Below are positions 30,456 through 40,029 of a stretch of 64,000 bases of DNA, piece by piece; the stretch's first letter is position 1, and every line of letters begins with the position of its first letter. Under the pieces are notes generated by a model that was given only the letters and a program-made list of their open reading frames with translations, was not told the DNA's origin and made no database searches. Where the stretch lies: assembly GCF_000956475.1 (NCBI RefSeq), contig NZ_JYJB01000007.1:62001-126000 (forward strand), in the 5' to 3' direction. Source of the stretch: Microbacterium hydrocarbonoxydans (GTDB lineage: Bacteria; Actinomycetota; Actinomycetes; Actinomycetales; Microbacteriaceae). A program made the translations under genes and the position numbers.

Positions 30456-31474
30456 CGGACGGCCTCCTGAATCTCGGCGACGGATCGTCCCGGCACGGCG
30501 AGTTCGACCGGAGCGCCGGCGGCGATCGAGGCGTACGCGGCCTCGGCCACGGCGACGGCCTCGATGCCGTCGGCCGGACTGACCCTGGCGTCACGGCCCT
30601 CTCGCAGGGACGCGACGAAGTCGGCGATCTCGGCGTAGTACGGGCTCTCTTGTGGCGACATCGGAGGCAGATAGTCGGTCGCGCCTCCTTCGAGGAGGAG
30701 AGCATCCGTTCGCGTCGTGTGGTCTTCTGCGCTGTCGTAGCGCAGGCGCCCCTCGGAGCCCGCGACCTCGACGCTGGTGCGGAAAGGCATGCCGGGAGCG
30801 CCCCAGCTGCCGTGGATGTGGCTGATGACGCCGTTGCGATGCGTGAGGACCACATGGGAGGTGACGGGTGCGGGAACGCGGTCGTCGATGGTCGGCGGGT
30901 TCTGCACCGCATAGACGGTCGCGACGGGTCCTGCGAACCACACTGCCTGGTCGATGTCGTGGATCATCAGGTCGCGGATGACACCGCCACCCGTGCTCTC
31001 CGAGAAGAACCAGGGTGTCTGCGGCGCCGATCCGGTGCGGCTGAATCGCTGCACGGCCAGGGTGCCGATGCGACCGGCTTCGACGTGTGCCTTGATCGCG
31101 GCGTATTCGCCCATGTACCGCACGACGTGGGCCGGGAACAGGCGCACTCCGGCCTCTTCGGCAGCGCGGGCGACGGCCGCCGCAGCCTCGGCCGTCGCCG
31201 CCAGCGGCTTCTCGCAGATCACGTCGAGCCCGCGGGCGATGGCGCGCAGCGCGAAGTCGGCATGAGTGCTGCTCGGTGTCACGATGTCGACGATGTCGAC
31301 CAGCCCGAGCAGTGTGTCGACGTCTTCGACGAGGGTGAATCCGTAGGCGTCGGCGATCTCCGCGGCCCCCGCGAGCGAGGTGACATATCCCTGAGCGCCG
31401 AGCGCCCGCCAGGCATCGGCGTGCACGCGGGAGATTCCGCCCGCGCCGATGAGTCCGACCTTCAACGTGCTCAC
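30452..31474 (-). CDS. Gfo/Idh/MocA family sugar dehydrogenase (2)
   Basis: 340 aa. Canonical N-terminus VGLIGAGGISRVHADAW, motif CEKPLAATAE, and SGGGVIRDLMIHDIDQAVWF with the catalytic Asp-x-x-x-His type residues. The start is GTG overlapping the stop of the ROK gene. Two such enzymes in one operon often act in sequence (oxidation then reduction at another carbon, as in inositol isomer or rare sugar epimerisation). Confidence 0.89.
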   Translation of the reverse strand: MSTLKVGLIGAGGISRVHADAWRALGAQGYVTSLAGAAEIADAYGFTLVEDVDTLLGLVDIVDIVTPSSTHADFALRAIARGLDVICEKPLAATAEAAAAVARAAEEAGVRLFPAHVVRYMGEYAAIKAHVEAGRIGTLAVQRFSRTGSAPQTPWFFSESTGGGVIRDLMIHDIDQAVWFAGPVATVYAVQNPPTIDDRVPAPVTSHVVLTHRNGVISHIHGSWGAPGMPFRTSVEVAGSEGRLRYDSAEDHTTRTDALLLEGGATDYLPPMSPQESPYYAEIADFVASLREGRDARVSPADGIEAVAVAEAAYASIAAGAPVELAVPGRSVAEIQEAVR

Positions 31475-32655
31475 GGCTTCTCCTCGTTGTTCTCCGCGGT
31501 GGTCGTGCCGGTGCGGACCGGCTCGGGTGGCAGGGGCGTGATGGGGGGCGCCGGCATGTCGTCTATGCCGTAGACCTCGGCGGCCTGCCGCTGGAACGCA
31601 TGCACGACTGCACCGTGCGCAGCCGCCTCCGCCCCCAGACGCGCTTCGGCGATCGGCACGTGGAACGGCAGGCCGAGATGGCCGGGCAGGGCGGCCCGCA
31701 GCGGGTCGAGCAGCTGCTCGTGAGCGGCGGAGAGTCCGCCCCCGATCACGATCATCGCCGGATCAACCGTCATGGTGAGCGTCGCGATGCCGTGGGCGAG
31801 CTCGTCGATGAACTCGTCGAGCTCCTGTTGCGCGGCCGGGTCGTCGCCGCGCGCCAAGGCGAACACCTCCGCTGCGGTCGATGCGCTGCGCCACGAGATC
31901 TGGCCGGTCTCGGTGTTCAGCCCGCGGAAAGCGAGCCTGCCGATGTCGCCGGCGGCGTTGTGGATGCCGCGACGGGGGCGGCCGCCGAGGATGAGTCCCA
32001 TCGCGATGCGGTTGCCGACCGAGAGGTAGATCACGTCGTCGACCAGCTGCGCGACACCCAGGTGATGCTCTGCGACAGCGGCCAGACGCACACCGTTGTC
32101 GACCGCCACGGGGCATCCGAATGCGTGCCGCAGCTGTGCGCCGATGTCGATCCCCGACCACTCCGGGATGACGACCGACGTGGTCACGCGCCCTGCGTCG
32201 TCGACGATGCCGGGAAGAGAGACGCCGACCGCGCGGACCTTGGATGCGGGGATCGAGGCGTCGATGAGAGTGCGCCGCACGCAGTCGATCACGGCGGCGA
32301 GCTTGGACGCGCCGTCGGATTGCGCGGCGACGCCGGAGTAGCTGCGCTGCGCGATGACCAGACCGGCCAGGTCTGCCAGCACGACGCGCAGGCTCGCGAC
32401 GCCGATGTCGACGCCCACCACGGTCCCGGCCGCAGCATGGAACGAATAGCGGCGGGCGGGTCTTCCGGCACCGCCGCCGTTCTGTGCAGGCGCATCCGCG
32501 ATCAGCCCTGAATCGCTCAAGACGGTCACCGCATTCTCCACGGAGGTGCGCGAGATCTCGAGCGACCGTGACAGGTCGTTGACGGTTGCGGGACCGGCGT
32601 CGCGCAGCTGCAGTGCGCATCGCGCAACGATCGAGAGTGGGCGGGTGACGGCCAC
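31471..32655 (-). CDS. ROK family repressor of the sugar locus
   Basis: 394 aa. Winged helix (NDLSRSLEISRTSVENAVTV) followed by a ROK domain with VVGVDIGVASLRVVLADL and a degenerate zinc site: the usual CxCGxxGC cluster is missing. A Pro/Thr-rich tail ends the protein. The start is GTG with AAGGAGGGAC before it. It diverges from the ABC transporter operon, and the palindromes between the two are its probable sites. It is the first gene of the operon with both dehydrogenases. Confidence 0.87.
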   Translation of the reverse strand: MAVTRPLSIVARCALQLRDAGPATVNDLSRSLEISRTSVENAVTVLSDSGLIADAPAQNGGGAGRPARRYSFHAAAGTVVGVDIGVASLRVVLADLAGLVIAQRSYSGVAAQSDGASKLAAVIDCVRRTLIDASIPASKVRAVGVSLPGIVDDAGRVTTSVVIPEWSGIDIGAQLRHAFGCPVAVDNGVRLAAVAEHHLGVAQLVDDVIYLSVGNRIAMGLILGGRPRRGIHNAAGDIGRLAFRGLNTETGQISWRSASTAAEVFALARGDDPAAQQELDEFIDELAHGIATLTMTVDPAMIVIGGGLSAAHEQLLDPLRAALPGHLGLPFHVPIAEARLGAEAAAHGAVVHAFQRQAAEVYGIDDMPAPPITPLPPEPVRTGTTTAENNEEKP

Positions 32656-32716
32656 GTGCGGTCCCTCCTTCTTCTCTGTCGACGGGTGCGATCAAATTAG
32701 CACACCGAATTCTCAG

Positions 32717-32729
32717 ATCAAGTCTTGAT
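32717..32729. promoter_or_regulatory. Palindrome ATCAAG-T-CTTGAT in the divergent control region
   Basis: A perfect 13-bp palindrome, 62 bp before the ROK gene start and 116 bp before the binding protein. It is AT-rich compared with its surroundings and a candidate ROK or global regulator site. Confidence 0.5.
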
Positions 32730-32777
32730 GTTCTCAAACCGGAAATACAACCGAAACACGAGTCTGCGAACTTGTAC

Positions 32778-32829
32778 TTGACGAATTATCCCATCGCAGT
32801 GTCATAATGAACCGTACTCAGCACGGTTT
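32778..32829 (+). promoter_or_regulatory. Promoter and operator of the sugar ABC operon
   Basis: TTGACG at 32778-32783 and CATAAT at 32803-32808 (19-base spacing, or 18 to TCATAA) form a promoter. Right after it, AACCGT at 32810-32815 and ACGGTT at 32823-32828 form an inverted repeat over the expected transcription start, a position suited to repression. Confidence 0.6.
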
Positions 32830-32844
32830 AAGCAAAGGAGCACC

Positions 32845-34086
32845 ATGCGCGTCAGCAAGATCACCGGCGCCGTCGCGGTATTCGCGGCCGCCACCCTGTT
32901 GGCCGGATGTTCGGCCGGCGGAGGAACCACCGCAGAGGGCGAGCAGGACATCACCGTCTGGCTGTACCCGGTCATCGCCGACGAGGCGGTGCACAAGGAC
33001 TTCTGGGACTCGACGATCGCCGACTTCGAGAAGAAGAACGAGAACATCCACGTGAAGTACGAGATCTTCCCGTGGGCGAACCGCGACGAAGCTCTCCAGA
33101 CGGCGATCGCTGCGGGCAAGGGGCCCGACCTCGTCTACCTGATCCCTGATCAGCTCGCCGCGTACCAGAAGTCGATCGTCCCCCTCAACGATCTGCTGAG
33201 CGCGCAGCGCCAGGATGAGCTGCTGCCCAACGTCAAGAAGTCCGTCACGATCGACGGTGACATCCTGGGCGCTCCGATCCTCACCAGCGCTCAGCCGCTC
33301 ATCTGCAATGCGGCCGCGTTCGAGGCGGCCGGCGTCACCGAATACCCCAAGACCTGGGACGACGTCGCCGCGATGGCCCCCAAGTTCGTGGAGAAGGGCA
33401 TGTACGCCCTGAACTATCCGGCGTCCGCGGAGAACACCCTCAACCTCACCTACTACCCGCTGCTCTGGCAGGCAGGTGGAGAGGTCTACACGAAGGACGG
33501 CGATGTCGGGTTCGACAGCAAGGAGGGCGTGCAGGCGCTGACATTCCTCACCGACCTCGCGGAGGCGGGCGCCCTGGATCCCGAAGCCCTCACCACGAAC
33601 GTCCCGCTCGAACAGACGGCCATCGCCCAGGGCAAGGTCGGCTGCACCTGGAACAACGCGGTCAACGAGGTCGCGCCATTCTGGGGCGAAGAGAACGTCA
33701 AAGTGCTGGCACCGCTGACGGACAAGGAGTCCGTCGCCTACGGCACGGTCGGCTCGCTCTCGGTGCTCAAGGGCTCGAAGGCGCAGGATGCAGCGGCGAA
33801 GTTCGCCGAGTACGCCACCGGCGGCGACGTCGTCGAACCGTACCTGAAGGCCGCCGGCTACTTCTCGGCGCTCAGCACGACCGCCCCGCTGTACGCTGAC
33901 GACCCGCTGCTCGGCGAGGTCGAGAAGTACATCCCCGACACGACCGTGGGCGAGCTCAACGCCTCGTCCCGTGCGCTGATGGGCGTTCTCGCACCGGAGA
34001 TCCAGGCGGCCCTCCTCGGGGACAAGTCTCCGGAGGATGCGCTCAAGGATGCCGCGGCGGCCGCGGCGCCACTCATCAAGAAGTAG
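32845..34086 (+). CDS. Sugar ABC transporter substrate-binding lipoprotein
   Basis: 413 aa, lipobox TLLAGC followed by a Gly/Thr linker, then a family-1 extracellular binding fold (ITVWLYPVIADEAVHKDFWD, GKGPDLVYLIPDQLAAY, WNNAVNEVAPFWG). It binds an oligosaccharide or sugar acid outside the cell. AAAGGAG before the ATG. First gene of an operon of at least eight genes whose enzymes imply an unusual sugar. Confidence 0.9.
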   Translation: MRVSKITGAVAVFAAATLLAGCSAGGGTTAEGEQDITVWLYPVIADEAVHKDFWDSTIADFEKKNENIHVKYEIFPWANRDEALQTAIAAGKGPDLVYLIPDQLAAYQKSIVPLNDLLSAQRQDELLPNVKKSVTIDGDILGAPILTSAQPLICNAAAFEAAGVTEYPKTWDDVAAMAPKFVEKGMYALNYPASAENTLNLTYYPLLWQAGGEVYTKDGDVGFDSKEGVQALTFLTDLAEAGALDPEALTTNVPLEQTAIAQGKVGCTWNNAVNEVAPFWGEENVKVLAPLTDKESVAYGTVGSLSVLKGSKAQDAAAKFAEYATGGDVVEPYLKAAGYFSALSTTAPLYADDPLLGEVEKYIPDTTVGELNASSRALMGVLAPEIQAALLGDKSPEDALKDAAAAAAPLIKK

Positions 34087-34158
34087 CAGCATCAGGGGGC
34101 GTGCGGAGCCAGACACCGCACGTCCCCTCCCTTCGCTCCCCCACGTGAGGTATTACTG

Positions 34159-35064
34159 ATGACGACGGCAACCACGGCGAAGAGGCCCGCAGGGCGGGTC
34201 GCGCGGGTGCTCGCACGGCGAGAGGCGCGCATCGCCTTCCTGTTCGTGCTCCCCGCTTTCCTCCTGTTCATCGCCTTCCGCTTCGGTCCGAGCATCGTCG
34301 GCGTCGCCCTCAGCTTGTTCGACTACGACATCACGGGCGAGATCTCGTGGCGCGGACTCGACCATTTCCAGCGCCTCATCGCCGATCCGCTGTTCTGGCG
34401 GGCGATGGGCACGACGCTCATCTACACGGTGTTCGCCGTGCCGATCGCGCTCGTGCTCTCCACCGTGATGGCGCTTGGAGTGCGCCGCGCCTTCCGCGGC
34501 GCGCGGTTCTTCCGCTCGATCTTCTTCCTTCCCGTCATCACGTCGCTGGTGCTGGCAGGATCGATCTTCGTCTGGATCTTCTCCTCCAACGGCCCCTGGT
34601 CGACGCTGATGGCGCCCTTGGGTCTCGGCGGATCCTGGCTCGGCAGCACCATCCTCGTCATCCCCGCGATCGTCGTCGTCGGGGTCTGGTCGCGCTTCGG
34701 CTACGGCATGATGATCCTCATCGCCGCGCTGCAGGATGTGCCGCGCGAGCTCGAGGAGGCCGCTCTGGTCGACGGCGCCAACGCCTGGCAGAGGTTCCGG
34801 TACATCATCCTTCCGGTGCTGCGCCCGACGTTCTTCTTCCTCGCAGTGATCGAGACGACCGCCGCGTTCCAGGTCTTCGACGTCATCTACGTGATGACCC
34901 AGGGCGGGCCTGCGAACGCCAGCTACTCGCTGGTCTACCTGCTCTACGACCAGGGGTTCCGGTACTTCGACTACGGCTATGCGGCCGCCGTCGGCGTGGC
35001 CCTGTTCATCATGACCCTCGTCGTCGCGCTGATCCAGCGCCTGGTGATCGGAAAGCAGAAATGA
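34159..35064 (+). CDS. Sugar ABC transporter permease, UgpA/MalF type
   Basis: 301 aa, six membrane helices and the EAA loop (EEAALVDGANAWQRFRYIILP). The N-terminal arm is basic. It pairs with the next permease, whose start overlaps its stop. No ATPase gene is in the operon, so a shared MsiK-type ATPase is expected to power it. Confidence 0.9.
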   Translation: MTTATTAKRPAGRVARVLARREARIAFLFVLPAFLLFIAFRFGPSIVGVALSLFDYDITGEISWRGLDHFQRLIADPLFWRAMGTTLIYTVFAVPIALVLSTVMALGVRRAFRGARFFRSIFFLPVITSLVLAGSIFVWIFSSNGPWSTLMAPLGLGGSWLGSTILVIPAIVVVGVWSRFGYGMMILIAALQDVPRELEEAALVDGANAWQRFRYIILPVLRPTFFFLAVIETTAAFQVFDVIYVMTQGGPANASYSLVYLLYDQGFRYFDYGYAAAVGVALFIMTLVVALIQRLVIGKQK

Positions 35065-35966
35065 CCGCCCTGTTGCAGCCTCCGACCCGGACTGAGAACG
35101 CCGTGCAGACGGGCGCGTCACGGCGGCGCCGGGCTTACCGCGCGCTCCAGCCGACCGGCTGGGGGATCGTCGCCCGGTGGGTCTGGCTGAGCGTGGCCGG
35201 CATCCTCAGCTTTTTCCCCTTCTACGCGATGGTCGTGCTGAGCCTGAAGCCCGGCATGGTCGTCGAGCTCCCCGGCTCGCTGTCGCCCTTCCAGGACATC
35301 TCGTTCGAGGCCTACGAACAGGTGCTCACGGGGCAGAACATCCTCGGCTGGCTCGGCAACACGCTCATCTATTCGCTCGTCTCGGTCGTGGCCGTGCTGT
35401 TCCTCTCCGCGCTCGCTGGATACGCCTTTGCGAAGAAGCGCTTCCGGGGCAAGGAGGTGATGTTCTGGTCGTTCCTCGCCATGGTGATGGTGCCGTTCCA
35501 CGTCACTCTCATCCCGACCTTCATCCTGATGGCGAACCTCGGCGGCGTCGACACCTACTGGGGCCTGATCCTTCCGTCGCTCGCGAACGCGCAGGCGGTG
35601 TTCCTGATGCGTCAGTTCATCCAGGGCCTGCCGGACGAGCTCTTCGAGGCCGCGCGCATCGACGGTGCGGGGGAGTTCCGGATCTTCCTGCAGATCGTGC
35701 TTCCCCTGTGCAAGCCGATCCTGGCGACGCTGGGCATCTTCGTCTTCCTGTGGCACTGGAACGACTTCCTCTGGCCACTCATCATCGCGAAGTCCAACGC
35801 GATGTTCACACTCACCGTCGGCATCTCGTCGCTGCAGCAGCAGAACGTTCCGCTGAGCACCATGCTCGCCGGATCCGTCGTCGCGCTGCTGCCGATCTTC
35901 CTCGCGTACCTCATCGCTCAGCGGTACGTGCAGGAGGGCGTGGCCGGCACGGGGATCAAGGGCTGA
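35061..35966 (+). CDS. Sugar ABC transporter permease, UgpE/MalG type
   Basis: 301 aa with six helices and the EAA loop FEAARIDGAGEFRIFLQIVLP. The polar N-terminal 35 residues precede the first helix. ATGA overlap with the first permease gene; 19 bases to the next gene. It forms the heterodimeric membrane part of the importer. Confidence 0.9.
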   Translation: MTALLQPPTRTENAVQTGASRRRRAYRALQPTGWGIVARWVWLSVAGILSFFPFYAMVVLSLKPGMVVELPGSLSPFQDISFEAYEQVLTGQNILGWLGNTLIYSLVSVVAVLFLSALAGYAFAKKRFRGKEVMFWSFLAMVMVPFHVTLIPTFILMANLGGVDTYWGLILPSLANAQAVFLMRQFIQGLPDELFEAARIDGAGEFRIFLQIVLPLCKPILATLGIFVFLWHWNDFLWPLIIAKSNAMFTLTVGISSLQQQNVPLSTMLAGSVVALLPIFLAYLIAQRYVQEGVAGTGIKG

Positions 35967-35985
35967 GAAGAAGGGAAAGCACCAC

Positions 35986-37020
35986 ATGACTCAGCACAGC
36001 TTCACGTCGGAGGCGGAGCTCGAGGAGGCCCTCGCCACGCCGAGCGCAGGCCTGATCGAGGACCTCGCCCGGGGAGAGGGGGACCTCGTGATCCTCGGCG
36101 CAGGCGGCAAGATGGGCCCCACCCTGGCAATGCTCGCGCGACGAGGGATGGATGCCGCCGGGCGTCAGGACGACGCGGTCCACGCGGTCTCCCGCTTCGG
36201 CGATGCCGCGGTCCGAGAGCATCTGGAGAAAGCGGGCGTGAACGTGGTGCCCTTCGACCTCATCCAGAACGATGACTTCTCCTCGCTGCCGGACGCACCC
36301 AACGTGGTGTTCATGGTCGGCGCGAAGTTCGGCGCCGCGACCAACGCGTCCTGGGCCTGGGAGGTCAATGCCGCACTGCCTGACCGCGTCGCCCGCCGCT
36401 ACCGCGACAGCGCGATCTCGGTGCTCTCGACCGGCAACGTCTACCCCTTTCTTCCCGCCTCTTCCGGCGGAGCATCCGAAGATGTCCAGCCCGCTCCCAT
36501 CGGGGAGTATGCGCAGTCCTGCCTCGGACGCGAGCGGGTGTTCGAGTTCGGCGCGCAGGAGCGGGGCACCAGGGTCGCGATCATCCGTCTGAACTACGCG
36601 GTCGACCTGCGTTACGGCGTGCTCGCCGACATCGGCAGCGCCGTGCATGCCGGTCAGCCGGTGTCGGTCGCGACCGCCAACGTCAACGTGATCTGGCAGG
36701 GCTACGCGAACGAGGTCGTGCTGCGCAGTCTCGTGCACGCCTCCACGGATCCCCTCATGATCAACCTCACCGGTCCCGAACTGCTGAGCGTCGAGTCGAT
36801 CGCCCGCCGCTTCGGGGCACTGTTCGACCGCGACATCACGATCGTCGACGAACCGCAGCCGACCGCATTGCTCAGCGACGCCCGTCGGTGCATGGCGCTG
36901 TTCGGCTACCCGGCGATCTCCGCCGAGACGCTGATCAGCCTGCAGGCCGGCTGGATCGAGAGCGGACTGCCGATGATCGCCAAACCCACCAAGTGGGCAG
37001 TGCGGGACGGGAAGTTCTGA
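35986..37020 (+). CDS. NAD-dependent epimerase/dehydratase-like protein lacking catalytic Lys
   Basis: 344 aa extended SDR. The nucleotide motif is LVILGAGGKMGPTLA and the serine region is VLSTGNVYPF. The expected YxxxK reads EYAQSCLGRE, with Cys in place of Lys, so either catalysis differs or the pair is shifted. Its stop overlaps the next gene start. The binding partner is probably a sugar or sugar acid imported by the ABC transporter. Confidence 0.8.
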   Translation: MTQHSFTSEAELEEALATPSAGLIEDLARGEGDLVILGAGGKMGPTLAMLARRGMDAAGRQDDAVHAVSRFGDAAVREHLEKAGVNVVPFDLIQNDDFSSLPDAPNVVFMVGAKFGAATNASWAWEVNAALPDRVARRYRDSAISVLSTGNVYPFLPASSGGASEDVQPAPIGEYAQSCLGRERVFEFGAQERGTRVAIIRLNYAVDLRYGVLADIGSAVHAGQPVSVATANVNVIWQGYANEVVLRSLVHASTDPLMINLTGPELLSVESIARRFGALFDRDITIVDEPQPTALLSDARRCMALFGYPAISAETLISLQAGWIESGLPMIAKPTKWAVRDGKF

Positions 37021-38081
37021 TGGTGGTTCCGGCCCTGCGCCCCGAGGCCGCAGCGACGCTCGCCCGTGGAGCCGTGATCCCGGCGCACCCCCTCGCGCTC
37101 ACGGCGGAGAGGCGCATCGACGAGCGGCGTCAGCGCGCACTCACCCGCTACTACCTCGACGCCGGAGCCGGAGGCATCGCGATCGGCGTGCACACGACCC
37201 AGTTCGAGATCCGCGACCCCGAGCACGGTCTTTTCGAACCCGTCCTCGCGCTCGCCGCCGAGGAGCTGGATGCACGCGCAAACGCCGATGTCGTGCGCAT
37301 CGCCGGCGTCGCGGGCGGTACGGCCCAAGCCGTGGCGGAGGCCGAGCTCGCCCGCGATCTCGGATATGACGCAGTGCTCGTGAGCCCGCGCGTCGCCGGT
37401 GCCGACGAGCGCGCCCTTCTGGAGCGCGCGAGCGCGGTCGGGGAGGTGCTGCCGGTCGTCGGCTTCTATCTGCAGACCGCGATCGGCGGCCCCGTGCTCG
37501 ACCGCGGATTCTGGTGCGAGTTCGCCTCGATTCCCGCCGTCGTCGCGGTCAAGGCGGCGCCCTTCGACCGCTATCGCACGTTGGAGCTGGTTCGCGGAGT
37601 CGCCGCATCCGGCAGAGCCGACGAGATCGCGCTCTACACAGGCAACGACGACGCGATCGTCGCCGATCTCCTCTCCGAGTTCCACGTGGACTCTCCGTCC
37701 GGTCCGCGCACGCTGCGCTTCGTCGGAGGGCTGCTCGGCCAATGGGCCGTCGGCACGCGCGCCGCCGTCTCGCTCCTCGACCGGGCTCGGCAGGCGATGA
37801 GCGGCGACCAGCGTGCGTATCGCGAGCTGGGGCTCGTCGCCTCGGACATGGTCGACGTCAATCAGGCGGTGTTCGACCCGGGTAACGACTTCCACGGCGT
37901 GATCGCCGGTGTGCACGAGATGCTCCGTCAGCAGGGCCTCCTCGACGGCATCTGGTGCCTGGATCCCCACGAGGGTCTTTCGCCGGGACAGTCGGAGGAG
38001 ATCGAGCGGGTGCGACGTGCGTACCCCCACCTGAACGACGACGCCTTCATCGCCGAGAACCTCGAGGCCTGGCTGAGATGA
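37020..38081 (+). CDS. Dihydrodipicolinate synthase (DapA) family aldolase
   Basis: 353 aa TIM barrel. The phrase YYLDAGAGGIAIGVHTTQFE, the Lys in VVAVKAAPFDRYRT (Schiff-base position) and LYTGNDDAIVADLL fit the class I aldolase superfamily that includes KDG aldolase and N-acetylneuraminate lyase. It could cleave a keto sugar acid to pyruvate or glycolaldehyde plus an aldehyde. The start ATG overlaps the previous gene's stop (TGATG). Confidence 0.82.
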   Translation: MVVPALRPEAAATLARGAVIPAHPLALTAERRIDERRQRALTRYYLDAGAGGIAIGVHTTQFEIRDPEHGLFEPVLALAAEELDARANADVVRIAGVAGGTAQAVAEAELARDLGYDAVLVSPRVAGADERALLERASAVGEVLPVVGFYLQTAIGGPVLDRGFWCEFASIPAVVAVKAAPFDRYRTLELVRGVAASGRADEIALYTGNDDAIVADLLSEFHVDSPSGPRTLRFVGGLLGQWAVGTRAAVSLLDRARQAMSGDQRAYRELGLVASDMVDVNQAVFDPGNDFHGVIAGVHEMLRQQGLLDGIWCLDPHEGLSPGQSEEIERVRRAYPHLNDDAFIAENLEAWLR

Positions 38082-39091
38082 ACGACGTCATGCGTGCACC
38101 GACCGTCGTCGCGGTCGTCTCGGAGGAGCTCTTCGCAGAGTTCTTCTCGGACGCCGATGCGACGCGCCTGCGAGTGGTCGCTGAGAGTCTCGGAGGCGCG
38201 TTCGTTCGCGTCGACGACCTTGCGGATGCTGAGCTCAGCGAGGCGCGCATCGTGATCACCAGCTGGGGCATCGGCCCCTTCGATGAGGCAGTGCTCGCGA
38301 CTCTTCCCACACTCGAGCTGATCGCGCACACCGGTGCCACGATCAAGCCCTTCGCGACGGACGAGCTGTTCGATCAGGGCATTCTCGTCACTCAGGCGGG
38401 TGCCGGGATGGCGCGATCGGTGGCGGAGGTGTCGCTGACGTTCACGCTGGCGCTGCTGCACCGGGTGCCGGAGATGCACAACGCGCTGCGGGCGGGGAGC
38501 GGGTGGTACGACGCAGCCGCGACGGGCGTGCAGCGCGAGATCCTGGGAGCGCGCGTGGCCGTGATCGGTGCATCCCGAACCGGTCGGGCATACCTCGAAC
38601 TGATCCGTGCGCTGGGGGCAGAGCCGCTGCTAGTCGACCCGACCGTCGACGCGAGGGAGTCGAAGGCGCTCGGCGCCGAGCTCATGAGCCTCGACGACGC
38701 TCTGCGGCGCGCCGAGATCGTCGCGGTGCACGCGCCCACCCTTCCGGAGACCCACCATCTGATCGGTCGCCGCGAACTCGCGCTCCTGCCAGACGGCGCC
38801 GGGATCGTGAACACCGCCCGCTCGTGGCTGGTCGACGAGGCCGCGCTGATCGACGAGCTGCGCGATGGCCGGCTCAGCGCGGCGATCGATGTGTTCGACG
38901 AGGAGCCTCTCGCGGCGGACAGCCCGCTGCGTGGTCTTCCCGGTGTACTGGTGACTCCGCACCGCGCTGCGGGCACGAGCCAGGGACGGCTGCGTCAGGG
39001 GCGGATCATCGTCGACGAGGTCGCCGCATTCGCGGCGGGGCGCCCGCTCTCGCACGTCGTCTCCCGCGACCAGTTGTCATCGATGGCATGA
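38078..39091 (+). CDS. D-2-hydroxyacid dehydrogenase family protein (1)
   Basis: 337 aa. NAD-binding motif VIGASRTGRAYLEL (GxSxxG variant of GxGxxG), Arg in NTARSWLVDEAAL, Glu in DVFDEEPL and His in LVTPHRAAG, the full catalytic set of the D-isomer specific dehydrogenases. It starts within the end of the aldolase gene (ATGA). The likely reaction is reduction of a 2-keto acid released by that aldolase, or oxidation of a sugar acid. Confidence 0.87.
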   Translation: MNDVMRAPTVVAVVSEELFAEFFSDADATRLRVVAESLGGAFVRVDDLADAELSEARIVITSWGIGPFDEAVLATLPTLELIAHTGATIKPFATDELFDQGILVTQAGAGMARSVAEVSLTFTLALLHRVPEMHNALRAGSGWYDAAATGVQREILGARVAVIGASRTGRAYLELIRALGAEPLLVDPTVDARESKALGAELMSLDDALRRAEIVAVHAPTLPETHHLIGRRELALLPDGAGIVNTARSWLVDEAALIDELRDGRLSAAIDVFDEEPLAADSPLRGLPGVLVTPHRAAGTSQGRLRQGRIIVDEVAAFAAGRPLSHVVSRDQLSSMA

Positions 39092-40029
39092 ACGGCTCGC
39101 CGCTGCGCGTGGTCTTCGCCGGTCTTGCGCACTCGCATCCGTACACCGACGCCGCGAACGTCCTCGCCCTGGGCGCCGACGTCGTCGGCGTGCATGACTC
39201 GGACCCTGCCGCGGTCGAGGATTTCACCGGCCGGTACGGCGGTGCGGCCGTGGCGTCAGCGGCCGATCTGAGCGCGCTCGACCCCGACCTCGTGATCGCG
39301 ACCCCGCGCCCGCACGAAGTCGTACCTCTCCTCGAGGTGCTCGGCGGCGCGGGCATCCCGGTCTTCGTCAACAAGGTCATCGCGTCGACGCCGGCCGGGC
39401 TTGCAGAGATCGATCGCGTCGTCGCGGCGACGTCGTCTCCTGTCGGCACCAGCTCCGTCCTCCGCTTCGCCCCGGCGCTCCGGGCGCTCGCCGCAGAGGT
39501 CCGTGCACAGAAGGTGCTGGGCCTGCGTGTGCATGCGCAGCACGACAACACCGGCTTCCAGCTGCCCGACCGCTCCTGGCAGGACGACCCGCAGCGAGGC
39601 GGCGGCACGCTCGTCACGGTCGGGATCCACGCCTGGGAGATGCTCGATGTCGTGCTTCCGGGTGCGACGCTCGTCGAGGGAACCGGCTGGACCCGTGCGT
39701 ACAGCGGATCCGAGACCGCATCAGAGGATGCGGCCGGCGTCGACGTTCGAATGCGGGTGCCTGGTATGGCACGCGAGGTGCCCGTGCAGGTGCTGATCAC
39801 CGGGATCCGTGGCGCGGACGCGTATTCGGTGGATGTGATCACAGCCACCGGCATCCACTCGGTCCGTCTCGACGTCGAAGACGCGAACGAGGCTCTGGGG
39901 TTCCGCGGCCTGGCCGGCGCGCTGCTCGATGCGGCGCAGCGCGGAGCGACGATCGCCGCCTGGAGCCAGGCTCGAGCGGTCGTGGCGAACAGCGTGGGTG
40001 CGGCCGAGATCGCCCGAGGCGGCGCATGA
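39088..40029 (+). CDS. Gfo/Idh/MocA-like protein with altered catalytic motif
   Basis: 313 aa. N-terminal VVFAGLAHSHPYTDAANVL and a C-terminal GGGTLVTVGIHAWEMLD place it in the Gfo/Idh/MocA superfamily. The usual EKP reads VNKVIASTP: Lys is kept but Glu and Pro are not. The first strand with AHSHPY resembles the SFAHTHA of the first dehydrogenase across the control region, so the two may be distant paralogs. ATGA overlaps on both sides. Confidence 0.8.
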   Translation: MNGSPLRVVFAGLAHSHPYTDAANVLALGADVVGVHDSDPAAVEDFTGRYGGAAVASAADLSALDPDLVIATPRPHEVVPLLEVLGGAGIPVFVNKVIASTPAGLAEIDRVVAATSSPVGTSSVLRFAPALRALAAEVRAQKVLGLRVHAQHDNTGFQLPDRSWQDDPQRGGGTLVTVGIHAWEMLDVVLPGATLVEGTGWTRAYSGSETASEDAAGVDVRMRVPGMAREVPVQVLITGIRGADAYSVDVITATGIHSVRLDVEDANEALGFRGLAGALLDAAQRGATIAAWSQARAVVANSVGAAEIARGGA

